From Geodermatophilus sp. DSM 45219 (GTDB lineage Bacteria; Actinomycetota; Actinomycetes; Mycobacteriales; Geodermatophilaceae): a DNA stretch of 64,000 nt. The notes beneath the pieces are model-generated. The model made no database searches. It saw nothing but the letters and a program-made list of their open reading frames with translations, and had not been told where the DNA came from. Both the position numbers and the translations under genes were made by a program. Of this stretch, positions 33,697 to 42,482 are shown piece by piece (the first letter of the stretch is position 1; every line of letters begins with the position of its first letter). The stretch lies in NCBI RefSeq assembly GCF_900104025.1, contig NZ_FNIQ01000004.1, positions 434,001 through 498,000 of the forward strand, written 5' to 3'.

Positions 33697-34197
33697 GTGC
33701 AGCGACGGTCTACCCAGGGTGTCGTCTTCGTGCACGCGTGCCCGAAGGCGCTCTGCCAGCACGTCGAGTGGGCGCTCGAGCGCGTCATCGGCGCGCCGGT
33801 CTCCCTGTCGTGGGCCGACCAGCCCGCGGCACACGGCTCGTTCCGGGCCGAGGTCGCCTGGACCGGTGCCCCCGGGACGGGCGCCAAGCTGGTCGCCGCG
33901 CTCCGCGCGTGGCCGATGCTGCGCTTCGAGGTGACCGAAGAGGCCAGCTACGGCAACGACGGCGAGCGCATGTCGTACGTGCCCGGCCACGGCGTCTTCC
34001 GCGCGCCCACGAGCGCCAACGGCGACATCGTGGTGAGCGAGCAGCAGCTGCGCTCGCTCGCGGCCTCGGCCACCTCCATCGAGGCGTTCCGGCACGGGGT
34101 CGACGAGCTGCTCGGCGCCGCCTGGGACGCCGACCTCGAGGTCTACCGGCACGCCGGCGACGGCAGCCCGGTCACCTGGCTCCACCAGGTCGTCTAG
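33697..34197 (+). CDS. DUF3145 family protein
   Basis: The 166-residue product matches the actinobacterial DUF3145 family: GVVFVHACPKALCQHVEWALERVIGAPVSLSWADQP, WTGAPGTGAKLVAALRAWPMLRFEVTEE and LEVYRHAGDGSPVTWLHQVV. The fold and function are unknown; the family is conserved and nearly always full-length in actinomycetes. The GTG at 33697 has ATGGAGGT about 7 nt upstream. Its stop TAG is also the first codon of a dispersed hairpin repeat. Confidence 0.82.
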   Translation: MQRRSTQGVVFVHACPKALCQHVEWALERVIGAPVSLSWADQPAAHGSFRAEVAWTGAPGTGAKLVAALRAWPMLRFEVTEEASYGNDGERMSYVPGHGVFRAPTSANGDIVVSEQQLRSLAASATSIEAFRHGVDELLGAAWDADLEVYRHAGDGSPVTWLHQVV

Positions 34198-34304
34198 AGA
34201 AGGGACCCCCTGCCCCCACAGTGACAGGACCCCGTCGACCTCACCCCTCGCACGCTCGGGGCGAGCTTCCGGACGGGGCCAGCGGCGGGACCCTGCAGGG
34301 GGCC
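34195..34304 (+). repeat. Dispersed hairpin repeat, copy B, with a nested second copy
   Basis: The outer copy begins at the DUF3145 stop (TAGAGAAGGGACCCCC) and ends CTGCAGGGGGCC at 34304. Inside it, 34226-34280 has the same plan (AGGACCCCGTC ... GGACGGGGCC), as if one element had inserted into another. The outer arms flank it cleanly (GCCCCCAC before, GCGGCGGGACC after). Confidence 0.6.
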
Positions 34305-34428
34305 AGATCACGATCCGACCACGACGGCAGCGCGACCTGCGCCTTCCCGTCGTAGGCTCTCAGACGGGTCGTCCGGACGTCGTCGGGGAAGCGGCGTCCG
34401 GACGACCATCTCCCTGCCACAGGCAGGT

Positions 34429-34491
34429 GGCCCCGCTGCAGGGCTCCGCCGCGAGCTCGCGAGTGGTGGGGGCAGCGGGGTCCTCCTGCTA
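34429..34491 (-). repeat. Dispersed hairpin repeat, copy C
   Basis: On the minus strand it starts with the accD-like stop codon (TAGCAGGAGGACCCC) and ends CTGCAGCGGGGCC. Orientation follows the gene it ends. Confidence 0.65.
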
Positions 34492-35901
34492 CAGCGGGAT
34501 GTTGCCGTGCGCCCCGCGGCCCGACGGCGCGCCCGCCAGCGCGGCGACCAGCCGCCGCCGGGTCTGCGCCGGTTGCACCACCTCGTCGACGACCCCGATC
34601 TCCAGCGCCCGGTTCACCCCGCCGGCGATCCGCTCGTGCTCGGCGGCCAGCCGGGCGTGCAGCGCCTCGCGCTCGGCGGGCGGGACGGCGGCCAGCTTCT
34701 TGCGGTGCAGGATGCCGACCGCGGCCTTGGCGCCCATGACCGCGACCTCGGCCCCCGGCCAGGCGAAGACCGCCGTCGCACCGAGCGAGCGGGCGTTCAT
34801 CGCGATGTAGGCCCCGCCGTACGACTTGCGGGTCACCAGAGTCACCCGCGGCACCACGGCCTCGGCGAAGGCGTGCAGCAGCTTGGCGCCGCGGCGCACC
34901 ACGCCGTCCCACTCCTGGCCGACGCCGGGCAGGTAACCGGGCACGTCGACGAGCACCACCAGCGGGACGCCGAACGCGTCGCACATCCGCACGAAGCGGG
35001 CCGCCTTCTCCGCCGACGCCGAGTCCAGGCAGCCGCCCAGCCGCAGCGGGTTGTTGGCGACGACCCCGACGGTCCGGCCCGCCAGCCGGCCCAGCGCGGT
35101 CACGATGTTCGGCGCCCACCGTGGGTGCAGCTCCAGCGCTGGGCCGTCGAGCACGGCGGCCACCAGCGGCTTGACGTCGTAGGCGCGGTTGGTCTGCTCG
35201 GGGAGCAGGGCGCGCAGGTCGACGTCCGGCTCCCGCTCGGCCGGGGCGAAGGTGCCCTGGGCGGCCAGCAGGTCCACCGCCTGCCCGGCGGTCTCCAGCG
35301 CCTCCTGCTCCGAGTCGGTCACCACGTGCACGACGCCGCTGCGCCGGCCGTGGGTGTCCGGCCCGCCGAGGCTCTCCATGTCCACGTCCTCGCCGGTCAC
35401 CGAGCGGACGACGTCCGGGCCGGTGACGAACACCCGGCCGGCCGGCCCCATGATGACCAGGTCGGTGAGCGCCGGGCCGTAGGCGGCCCCGCCGGCCGCC
35501 GGGCCCAGCACGACGGAGATCTGCGGGATGCGCCCGGAGGCGCGGACCATCGCCTCGAACACCTCGCCCACGGCGTGCAGCGCGGTGACGCCCTCGGCCA
35601 GCCGGGCGCCGCCGGAGTGCCAGATGCCGACGACCGGGGACCGCTCGCGCAGCGCGGTGTCGATGGCGTCGACGATGTGCCGGCAGCCGTCGAGGCCCAT
35701 GGCGCCGCCCATGACCGTGGCGTCGGTGCAGAACGCGATCGCCCGGGTTCCCCGGACGGTCCCCCGGGCCGCCATGACCCCCGAGGTGTCGCGGGGCACC
35801 AGCAGCGACATCGAGCCGGGGTCGAAGAACCGTGCCAGCCGGTCCTCGGGGTCGCGCGGGTCGGAGGCGGGCAGGGGAGGAGCGGCGTGCAGCGTGGTCA
35901 T
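34489..35901 (-). CDS. Acyl-CoA carboxylase carboxyltransferase subunit, AccD6-like
   Basis: The 470-residue protein has paired carboxyltransferase crotonase folds: GIWHSGGARLAEGVTALH, SVVLGPAAGGAAYGPAL in the N-half, and PNIVTALGRLAGRTVGVVANNP, KLLHAFAEAVVPRVTLVTRKSYGGAYIAMN in the C-half. It transfers CO2 from biotin-BCCP to acetyl- or propionyl-CoA to make malonyl- or methylmalonyl-CoA. Its place after fabF parallels accD6 of M. tuberculosis, a fatty-acid-synthesis carboxylase, so malonyl-CoA supply is likely. Start ATG 35901 has GGAGAGG 4 nt upstream. Its alpha subunit is encoded elsewhere. Confidence 0.87.
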   Translation of the reverse strand: MTTLHAAPPLPASDPRDPEDRLARFFDPGSMSLLVPRDTSGVMAARGTVRGTRAIAFCTDATVMGGAMGLDGCRHIVDAIDTALRERSPVVGIWHSGGARLAEGVTALHAVGEVFEAMVRASGRIPQISVVLGPAAGGAAYGPALTDLVIMGPAGRVFVTGPDVVRSVTGEDVDMESLGGPDTHGRRSGVVHVVTDSEQEALETAGQAVDLLAAQGTFAPAEREPDVDLRALLPEQTNRAYDVKPLVAAVLDGPALELHPRWAPNIVTALGRLAGRTVGVVANNPLRLGGCLDSASAEKAARFVRMCDAFGVPLVVLVDVPGYLPGVGQEWDGVVRRGAKLLHAFAEAVVPRVTLVTRKSYGGAYIAMNARSLGATAVFAWPGAEVAVMGAKAAVGILHRKKLAAVPPAEREALHARLAAEHERIAGGVNRALEIGVVDEVVQPAQTRRRLVAALAGAPSGRGAHGNIPL

Positions 35902-35934
35902 GGGACCTCTCCGGGCCGGACGCGGGCGTGCGGG

Positions 35935-36012
35935 TGAAGGGCCCCGTGCCGCCACCGCTCGCAGGCTCGTGGCGGGACCCTGCAGGGGGCCGACGGACGG
36001 GGTCCGCTCTCA
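35935..36012 (+). repeat. Dispersed hairpin repeat, copy D
   Basis: 35935-35991 follows the common plan (TGAAGGGCCCC ... CTGCAGGGGGCC). The remainder to 36012 is a partial opposite-oriented copy starting at the fabF stop codon. It fills the gap between fabF and the accD6-like gene. Confidence 0.6.
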
Positions 36013-37251
36013 GGGGGTGGTGAACACCAGCGCGATGTTGTGGCCGCCGAAGCCGAAGGAGTCGTTGACCGCGGCGGTGAGCTGGGCGCGCCGCGGCTCG
36101 CGGCGCACGATGTCGAGGGACTGGACGGCCGCGTCGTCGTCCGGGTCGTCGAGGTTGGCGGTGGCCGGCACGAGTTGCTCGCGTAGCGCGAGGATCGTGA
36201 AGACCGACTCCAGCGCCCCGGCCGCGCCGAGCAGGTGGCCGGTCTGGCTCTTGGTCGCCGTCACGAGGGTGTGCTCGCCGACCGTGTTGAGGATGGCCGC
36301 GGCCTCCGCGGTGTCACCCACCGGCGTGGAGGTGGCGTGCGCGTTGACGTGGCCGATGTCGGCGGCGGTGAGCCCGGCGTCGCGCACGGCGGCCGCGATC
36401 GCCCGGCCGGCGCCCTCGCCCTCGGGGTGCGGGGCGACCAGGTCGTAGCCGTCGGCGGTGCCGCCGGCGCCGGCCAGCCGGGCGTGGATGCGTGCCCCAC
36501 GGGCCCGGGCGGCGTCCCCGCGCTCGAGCACCAGCGCCGCCGCGCCCTCACCGAGGACGAAGCCGTCGCGGGCCTTGTCGAACGGCCGGGAGGCGCGCTC
36601 GGGCTCGTCGTTGCGGGTGCTCATCGCGCGCATCGCAGCGAAGCCGGCCATCGGCAGCGGGTGCACGCAGGCCTCCGCGCCGCCGACCAGCACGACGTCG
36701 GCCCGGTCGAACCGCAGCAGGTCCAGGCCCCAGCGGATCGCTTCGGCGCCGGAGGCGCAGGCGCTGACCGGGGCGTGCACCCCGCCCTTGGCGCCGACCG
36801 CCAGCCCGACCGCGGCGGCGGGGCCGTTGGGCATGAGCATCGGGATGGTGAAGGGAGACACCCGCTTGGGGCCCTTCTCCTCCAGGACGTCGTCCTGGCC
36901 GAGCAGGGTGAGCGCGCCGCCGATGCCGGTGCCGAAGACGACGGCGACCCGCTCGGGGGCGACGCCGGCCTCGGCCGCACCGGACTCGCGCCAGGCCTCC
37001 TCGGCGGCGATCACGGCCACCTGCTGGCTGCGGTCCAGCCGGCGGGCGCGGACGCGGTCGATCTGGCCGGCCGGGTCGGTGTCCAGCCGGGCGACGAGCT
37101 GGGCCGGGAAGTCCTTGGCCCAGTCGTCGGTGATCCGGCTGACCCCCGACCGCCCGGCCAGCAGCGCGTCCCACGTGCTGGCGACGTCGCTACCGAGCGG
37201 CGTGGTGGCACCGAGGCCGGTGACGACGACGTCGCCGACGGACGTGCTCAT
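36010..37251 (-). CDS. fabF: Beta-ketoacyl-ACP synthase II
   Basis: The 413-residue thiolase-fold condensing enzyme has the active Cys in PVSACASGAEA (C165) and the two His sites in HATSTPVGD and GHLLGAAGALE; NDSFGFGGHN is the final conserved block. It elongates acyl-ACP with malonyl-ACP in type II fatty acid synthesis. The ATG at 37251 has AGGAGG about 6 nt upstream, and the gene is 58 nt after acpP. It is in the fabD-fabH-acpP-fabF order known from Streptomyces. Confidence 0.93.
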   Translation of the reverse strand: MSTSVGDVVVTGLGATTPLGSDVASTWDALLAGRSGVSRITDDWAKDFPAQLVARLDTDPAGQIDRVRARRLDRSQQVAVIAAEEAWRESGAAEAGVAPERVAVVFGTGIGGALTLLGQDDVLEEKGPKRVSPFTIPMLMPNGPAAAVGLAVGAKGGVHAPVSACASGAEAIRWGLDLLRFDRADVVLVGGAEACVHPLPMAGFAAMRAMSTRNDEPERASRPFDKARDGFVLGEGAAALVLERGDAARARGARIHARLAGAGGTADGYDLVAPHPEGEGAGRAIAAAVRDAGLTAADIGHVNAHATSTPVGDTAEAAAILNTVGEHTLVTATKSQTGHLLGAAGALESVFTILALREQLVPATANLDDPDDDAAVQSLDIVRREPRRAQLTAAVNDSFGFGGHNIALVFTTP

Positions 37252-37309
37252 GACGGGTTCCTCCTGGGACGGGCGGCCGGGGGGCCGGAGTGGTCGACCG
37301 GTGGTGCGG

Positions 37310-37549
37310 TCAGGCCTTGTTCTTCTGGATGTAGCTCATGGCGTCGCCGACGGTCTTGATGTTGGCCAGCTCGTCGTCGGGGATGGCGACGCCGAACTTG
37401 TCCTCGACCGCCGTGGCGATCTCGACCATCGACAGGGAGTCGACGTCGAGGTCCTCGGTGAACGACTTCTCCGGGGTGGCGTCGGCAGGCGCGACGCCCG
37501 CGACCTCCTCCAGGATCTCGGCCAGACCGGTCTGGATGTCCTCGCTCAC
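37310..37549 (-). CDS. acpP: Acyl carrier protein
   Basis: A 79-residue acidic four-helix protein with the phosphopantetheine site DLDVDSLSMVE (Ser38). GTG 37549 follows GAGAGGACC. It carries the growing chain as a thioester for FabD, FabH and FabF. Position between fabH and fabF is standard. Confidence 0.93.
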   Translation of the reverse strand: MSEDIQTGLAEILEEVAGVAPADATPEKSFTEDLDVDSLSMVEIATAVEDKFGVAIPDDELANIKTVGDAMSYIQKNKA

Positions 37550-37625
37550 GCGGGGTCCTCTCTCTCGGGTGGGGCGGGGTGCTCCCGCCGTCGGGCCCCT
37601 GTGGCCCGGGGGTGTGTGGGGCCGG

Positions 37626-38594
37626 TCAGGGCAGGACGACGACCTGACCGGCGAAGGTGAGCCCGGCGCCGTACCCGAGGAGCAGGGCGACGTCACCGCT
37701 CTTGGCCTCGCCGGACTCCAGCAGTGCGCTCAGCGCCAGCGGGACCGAGGCGGAGGAGGTGTTGCCCGACCGGACGATGTCGCGGGCGATCACGGTGCGC
37801 TCGGGGAGTCCGAGCCGCCGGGCCATCAGCTCGATGATCCGCAGGTTGGCCTGGTGCGGGGCGAAGACGTCGATGTCGTCGGGGCCGACGCCGGCCCGCC
37901 GCATCGCCTCGCCGAGGGTGTCGGTCAGCCGGGTGGTGGCCCAGCGGTACACCGCCTGGCCGGCCATGCTCATCGCCTTCTCGCCCTCGGGGATGGCGAT
38001 CGCCTCGGACTGGTCGCCGTCGCTGCCCCACACGACCGGCCCGACGCCGGGGGTCTGCGACCGGCCGAGGACGGCGGCTCCCGCGCCGTCGGCGAAGATC
38101 ACCGCGGTCGAGCGGTCGGTGAGGTCGGTGTAGTCGGTCAGCCGCTCGCCGCCGATCACCAGCACGTTGCGGGCCGAGCCGCTGCGGATCGAGTCCGCGG
38201 CCGAGCCGAGCGCGTAGCACCAGCCCGCGCAGCCGGCGTTGACGTCGAAGGCGCCGGGCCGCTTCGCGCCGAGCCGGTGGGCGACCTCGGGCGCCAGGCC
38301 CGGGATCGGCCGCGGCAGGCTGGCCGAGGCGAGCAGGACCAGGTCCAGCTCGGCGGCGTCCAGGCCGCTGGCCGCCAGCGCCTTGCCGCCCGCGGCGACG
38401 CTCATCTCCAGCAGCGTCTCGTCCGGCTCGGCCCAGCGGCGCTCGGCGATGCCCACCCGCGCCTGGATCCACTCGTCGTTGGTGTCCATCGTCTGCGCGA
38501 GCTCGTCGTTGGTCACCCGCCGGCGTGGGCGGTAGCTGCCGAAGCCGAGGATCTGCGCGCCGGGTGCCCCGGCGGTGAGCGTGATGGCGGTCAT
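37626..38594 (-). CDS. fabH: Beta-ketoacyl-ACP synthase III
   Basis: The 322-residue enzyme has the catalytic Cys in VNAGCAGWCYAL (C122), His in APHQANLRIIE and Asn in RSGNTSSASVPLAL, the FabH triad. It starts fatty acid chains by condensing acyl-CoA with malonyl-ACP; actinobacterial FabH often prefers branched starters. ATG 38594 overlaps the fabD stop (ATGA), so the two are coupled. It is followed by acpP 76 nt on. Confidence 0.93.
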   Translation of the reverse strand: MTAITLTAGAPGAQILGFGSYRPRRRVTNDELAQTMDTNDEWIQARVGIAERRWAEPDETLLEMSVAAGGKALAASGLDAAELDLVLLASASLPRPIPGLAPEVAHRLGAKRPGAFDVNAGCAGWCYALGSAADSIRSGSARNVLVIGGERLTDYTDLTDRSTAVIFADGAGAAVLGRSQTPGVGPVVWGSDGDQSEAIAIPEGEKAMSMAGQAVYRWATTRLTDTLGEAMRRAGVGPDDIDVFAPHQANLRIIELMARRLGLPERTVIARDIVRSGNTSSASVPLALSALLESGEAKSGDVALLLGYGAGLTFAGQVVVLP

Positions 38595-39793
38595 GACTGC
38601 ACCTCCGGGTAGAGCCGCGCGATGGGGTCCCCCGCGTCGACGAGATCGCCGTCCTGCACCAGCCACTCGGCGAGCACGCCGTCGTAGCCGGCCGACACGT
38701 CGGCCTCCCCGCGGCGGCTGCGGACGCAGCCCAGCGGGGTGCCGGCCGGCAGGTGGGTGCCCTCGGCGACCGCGGCCGGGCTGACCGTCCCGCGGGCAGG
38801 GGAGACGACGACCCGCCAGTCGGGCAGGTGGTCGGGTTCGGGGCGGCCGCGCTCGGCCTCGATGAGGGCGCGGGCGCGGTCGAGGTCGGCCGGGCCGCTC
38901 ACGGCCAGCAGCTCGACCTCGGCACCCTTCCACTCGCGCTTGGCCAGGCCGGTCAGCGCGCCGGCCGGCGGCAGCTCGAGCACCGCGGTCACGCCGAGCT
39001 CGCGCAGGGTCGCCAGGCACGCGTCGAAGCGCACCGGGCTGGTGACCTGGCTGACCAGCCGGGAGAGCACCTCGGCGCCGGTGGTCACCGCGGCGCCGTC
39101 GGCGTTGGACAGCAGCAGCCGGCTGGGCTCGGCCGGGCGCAGGCCGCCGACCAGGCCCTCCAGCTCGGTGCGGGCCGGCGCCATGTACTCGGTGTGGAAG
39201 GCGCCGGCGACCGACAGCGGCACCACCCGGGCCTTGGCCGGCGGGTCGGCCCTGAGCGCGGCCAGGCCGTCGAGCGGGCCGGCGGCCACGACCTGCCCGC
39301 CGCCGTTCATGTTGGCCGCGGTCAGCCCGTGCTCGCCCAGCGCGGCGGCGACCTCGTCGGGGTCGCCGCCCAGGACGGCGGACATGCCGGTCGGCGTCCG
39401 CGCGCACGCGGCGGCCATCGCCCGGCCGCGGACGGCGGTGAGCGCGATCGCCGCCTCGACGCTGAGCACGCCGGCCAGGGCGGCCGCGGTCAGCTCGCCG
39501 ACGCTGTGCCCGGTGATGGCGACGTCCCGCCCGGTGTGCGGCGTGTGGGCCACCGGGCCGGGCAGGCCGCCGAGCTCGCGGGCGACGAACAGGCTCATCG
39601 CGACGACCAGCGGCTGGGTGACCGCGGTGTCCTTGATGGCCTCGGCGTCACCGGTGGTGCCCAGGGAGAGCAGGTCGGCGTCGGCGATCGCCCCGGCCCA
39701 GCGGAAGAAGGACTCGGCCCCGGGGAGCTCGAGCCACTCGGTCAGCATCCCGGGCTTCTGGGCACCCTGTCCGGGGGCGAGGACGGCCAGCAC
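38591..39793 (-). CDS. fabD: Malonyl-CoA:ACP transacylase with C-terminal lipoyl-like domain
   Basis: Residues 1 to about 300 are a complete acyltransferase: GHSVGE (Ser97), the Gln loop LAPGQGAQ and SVAGAFHTEYM (catalytic His). It loads malonyl groups onto ACP. The last ~75 residues (VSPARGTVSPAAVAEGTHLPAG ... VSAGYDGVLAEWLVQDGDLVDAGDPIARLYP) look like a barrel-sandwich (biotinyl/lipoyl) domain but lack the modifiable Lys, having RSRRGEADV at that point. It is thus longer than the usual ~310-residue FabD. GTG start at 39791-39793. The 150-nt gap before it suggests its own promoter. Confidence 0.88.
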   Translation of the reverse strand: MLAVLAPGQGAQKPGMLTEWLELPGAESFFRWAGAIADADLLSLGTTGDAEAIKDTAVTQPLVVAMSLFVARELGGLPGPVAHTPHTGRDVAITGHSVGELTAAALAGVLSVEAAIALTAVRGRAMAAACARTPTGMSAVLGGDPDEVAAALGEHGLTAANMNGGGQVVAAGPLDGLAALRADPPAKARVVPLSVAGAFHTEYMAPARTELEGLVGGLRPAEPSRLLLSNADGAAVTTGAEVLSRLVSQVTSPVRFDACLATLRELGVTAVLELPPAGALTGLAKREWKGAEVELLAVSGPADLDRARALIEAERGRPEPDHLPDWRVVVSPARGTVSPAAVAEGTHLPAGTPLGCVRSRRGEADVSAGYDGVLAEWLVQDGDLVDAGDPIARLYPEVQS

Positions 39794-39846
39794 CTGCTCA
39801 CCGTGTCAGACAACGGGAGGTGACGCGGTGGCGAACGGCACGAAAG

Positions 39847-39902
39847 GACACCGCTGCTCTTTGGAGGATCCCTACAACAGGACCGGGTTGCAGCGGGGTG
39901 TC
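39847..39902. promoter_or_regulatory. Inverted repeat in the fasR-fabD gap, possible FasR site
   Basis: gacaccgctgc (39847-39857) and gcagcggggtgtc (39890-39902) form an imperfect dyad with a 32-nt spacer, upstream of fabD. FasR-type regulators activate the fabD operon in Streptomyces. The assignment as an operator is a guess from position. Confidence 0.3.
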
Positions 39903-39943
39903 AGCGGGTCCACGTGGTGGGAACCGTACGGTGCGGGCGGTCC

Positions 39944-41122
39944 TCAGTGCCAGAGCGAGCGGTCCTGGTCGAGTGCGGCGAGGGCGAGGGCGACCTGCAC
40001 GGTCCAGGCGCCGCGCGGGTCGGTGACCGCCACCCCGGTGATCTCGGTGGCCCGCTTCAGCCGGTACCGGACGGTGTTCGGGTGCACGAACAGCGCCCGC
40101 GCACTGGCCTCCAGGTTGCCCCCGCTGGCGAGCACCGCGCGCACCGTCTCCAGCACCTCGCCGCCGGCGGCCTGCAGCGGCAGCGCGATCCGCTCCTGCA
40201 GCGTGGCGCGGGCGCTCGGGTCGCCGTCCAGCGCCCGCTCGGGGAGCAGCGCGTCGGCCGCGACCGGCCGGGGGGCGGCCGGCCAGGCGCGCGCCGCGCG
40301 GAGCCCGGCCAGCGCGGCGGCCGCCGAGTCGCCGGCCCGGCCGAGGGTGTCGACCAGCGGTCCGGCCACGACCGGGCCGGGCCCGAACTCGTCGCTCACC
40401 CGCTCGGCCGCCGACCGCATGTCCGGGGACCCGCCGAGGACGACGACCAGCTGGTCGGCGTGCACCCCGACGAGGGCCTCGCAGCCGCTCTGCCGCGCCG
40501 CCCGCCGGGCCGCGCCGTGCGCGTCGCGGTCCCCGGGGGCGGCACCGACCAGCACCAGGACCGGGCTGGTCGCCGCCCACCCGAGCGCCGAGGCCCGGCC
40601 GGACAGCTCCTCGGGGTGCTCCCCGCGGACCAGCGAGTCGACGAGCAGGGCCTCCAGCCGGGCGTCCCAGGCCCCGCGGCTCTCGGCGAAGGTGGCGTAG
40701 ACGTGCGCGGTGGCGAACGCGACCTCGCGGCTGTACTGCAGCACCGCCAGCCGCAGCACGTCGGCGTCCCCGGGCTCGGCGACGGTGCCGACGAAGTCGT
40801 CCATCACCTCGACGGTCACCCGCACCAGGTCCACGGTGTGCTTCAGGGGGACCACGCGGGCCAGCTCGCGCGGCGCGGCGCCGAACACCTCGCCGGTCAG
40901 CCGGGGCGGCCGTTCGGGGCTGCGGCACCACTCGACGAAGGAGGCCAGCCCGGCCTGGGCCACGAGCATCACCCAGGACCGCTGGTCCGCCGGCATGGCG
41001 CGGAACCAGGGCAGCTCGTCGTCCATCCGCGCGACCGCCCGCGTGGCCAGCGACCCGGACGCGCGCTCGAGCCGTCGCAGCGTCGCTGCGGACGGCGGGC
41101 GCCTGCTGACCCGGTCGGACAC
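39944..41122 (-). CDS. fasR: FasR-type PucR-family regulator of fatty acid synthesis
   Basis: The 392-residue protein lacks DNA-binding motifs early on, and ends with the PucR/CdaR-type helix-turn-helix (VLASGGNLEASARALFVHPNTVRYRLKRATEITGV). A central GGDEF-like CdaR domain and an N-terminal RsbRD-like region complete it. It is directly upstream of fabD in the same orientation, as fasR is in Streptomyces and the Rv2242 gene in M. tuberculosis, so activation of the fab genes is the expected role. GTG start at 41120-41122. Symbol by synteny. Confidence 0.82.
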   Translation of the reverse strand: MSDRVSRRPPSAATLRRLERASGSLATRAVARMDDELPWFRAMPADQRSWVMLVAQAGLASFVEWCRSPERPPRLTGEVFGAAPRELARVVPLKHTVDLVRVTVEVMDDFVGTVAEPGDADVLRLAVLQYSREVAFATAHVYATFAESRGAWDARLEALLVDSLVRGEHPEELSGRASALGWAATSPVLVLVGAAPGDRDAHGAARRAARQSGCEALVGVHADQLVVVLGGSPDMRSAAERVSDEFGPGPVVAGPLVDTLGRAGDSAAAALAGLRAARAWPAAPRPVAADALLPERALDGDPSARATLQERIALPLQAAGGEVLETVRAVLASGGNLEASARALFVHPNTVRYRLKRATEITGVAVTDPRGAWTVQVALALAALDQDRSLWH

Positions 41123-41166
41123 CTGGTCAGCGTGGCACGCGGGGCGCCGTCGGGGAGAGTGGAGGT

Positions 41167-41856
41167 GTGGACGTGCTGCAGCGGAACCCCGGGAGGGCGA
41201 CGGTCCGGCGGGCGGCCGCCGCGGTCGGTGCGGGCCTGGCCGTCCTGCTCGCCCTCGGTGCCGGCGTGCTGGCCGGCTGGGCGCCGCAGCTCGGGCTCGA
41301 CGGGGCGGTCAGCCGTGCGCTCTACGCAGGCGACGACCGCTCCGCCCTCACCCACGCCGTCCTGGAGGTGCTGACCGCGCCGGGTGCCGCCTGGTTCCGC
41401 GTGGTCGTCTCGCTGCCGGTGCTGTTCTGGCTGGGCACCCGGAAGGCGTGGCGGACGGCGGGCTGGGTGGTCACCGCCAACGTGCTCGCCGGGCCGGTGA
41501 CGGCGCTGCTCAAGGAGGGGTTCGGGCGGGTGCGCCCGGCGTTCGAGAACGGCGGGGCGCTGTCGGACGGCCTGAGCTACCCCAGCGGGCACTCCTCGGG
41601 CATCGCCACCCTGGTCACCATCGCACTGGTGCTCTTCTGGCCGCGGTGGACGGCCCGGCGGCGGCGCGTCGCGGTCGCCGCGGGCCTGGCCCTCGTCGTC
41701 CTCGTGGGGCTGACCCGCATGTGGCTGGGCGTGCACTTCCTCTCCGACGTCGTCGGCGGGTGGGCGACGGGCGTGGCCTGGACGCTCCTGGTCGCGCTGG
41801 CCTTCGACGCGCTGCCCGGCGGCCGGGGCGCGCTGCCGGGGGAGGAGGGACCGTGA
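41167..41856 (+). CDS. PAP2-superfamily membrane phosphatase
   Basis: The 229-residue protein has about six membrane helices and the three PAP2 phosphatase motifs: KEGFGRVRP, YPSGHSSG and TRMWLGVHFLSDV with Arg/His/Asp. It would dephosphorylate a lipid such as undecaprenyl pyrophosphate or phosphatidic acid on the outer face of the membrane. GTG 41167. It is divergent from fasR. The stop is followed by a short GCGAGGAACG-rich spacer and the pirin gene. Confidence 0.85.
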   Translation: MDVLQRNPGRATVRRAAAAVGAGLAVLLALGAGVLAGWAPQLGLDGAVSRALYAGDDRSALTHAVLEVLTAPGAAWFRVVVSLPVLFWLGTRKAWRTAGWVVTANVLAGPVTALLKEGFGRVRPAFENGGALSDGLSYPSGHSSGIATLVTIALVLFWPRWTARRRRVAVAAGLALVVLVGLTRMWLGVHFLSDVVGGWATGVAWTLLVALAFDALPGGRGALPGEEGP

Positions 41857-41865
41857 GTGGACAGG

Positions 41866-41930
41866 GCCGTGAGCATCGCAGCGAGGAACGAGCGAGGAGC
41901 GGAGCGGCCAGCGGGAGCGAACCAGGAGGC
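41866..41930 (+). repeat. GAGCATCGC-type interspersed sequence, copy 1
   Basis: The spacer contains gagcatcgcagcgagg...cgaggagcgga and resembles 58048-58136 (gagcatcgccgcg ... cgaggagcgga). Both lie between co-directional genes directly before a ribosome site or start codon. The similarity is short and partial. Confidence 0.35.
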
Positions 41931-41933
41931 ACC

Positions 41934-42482
41934 GTGGACGGGCTGGTCTCCGACGTGGTGCTCGAGCCGGACGACGGCTCGCTCGGCCCGCTGCTGCGGA
42001 TGGCCGACGACCGCCTCGAGCCGGGCAACGGCTACGGCCGGCACCCGCACCGCGCCGTCGACGTCGTCGCCGTGGTGCTGTCCGGCTGGTTGCGGCACGG
42101 GTGGGGGGACGGCACGGTGATCGCGGCCGGTGACGTCGCCGTCCTGCGCGCCGGCACCGGTCTGCAGCACGACGAGGTGGCCGGGGACGGCGGCGCGCAC
42201 GTGCTGCAGACGTACCTGCGCAGCGCGCGTCCGGACGCCGGGCCCGCGCACGAGGTGCACCGCAACGCGGACGGCTGGGTGGACCTCGACCGGCCCGACG
42301 CCCGGCTGTGGGTGGAGACGGTCGCGGGCGGGACGACGACGACCGTGCCGCCCGGGCTGCTCGTGCTGGCCGGCCCCGGCGGCGTCCGCGTCGAGCAGCA
42401 GGCCGGCGGCCCGGTGGCCGGTCCGGGGACCGCGGTGGTGTGGCAGCTGGAGACGGCCCGGCCGGCCTGGGCCTCCGACTGA
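41934..42482 (+). CDS. Pirin-family cupin protein
   Basis: The 182-residue protein has the pirin N-terminal cupin: RLEPGNGYGRHPHRAVDVVAVVLSGWLRHGWGDG, the metal-binding HPH motif, then AGTGLQHDEVAGD. It is shorter than the usual ~290 residues but retains a partial second barrel ending VVWQLETARPAW. Some pirins are quercetinases; substrate here is unknown. GTG 41934 has CAGGAGG 6 nt upstream. Confidence 0.78.
   Translation: MDGLVSDVVLEPDDGSLGPLLRMADDRLEPGNGYGRHPHRAVDVVAVVLSGWLRHGWGDGTVIAAGDVAVLRAGTGLQHDEVAGDGGAHVLQTYLRSARPDAGPAHEVHRNADGWVDLDRPDARLWVETVAGGTTTTVPPGLLVLAGPGGVRVEQQAGGPVAGPGTAVVWQLETARPAWASD

Noticed and set aside
38591..39793. FabD extension as a frameshift or readthrough artefact
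   Set aside because: The frame is continuous, the extension has a regular domain pattern, and the stop overlaps the fabH start as expected for an intact operon.
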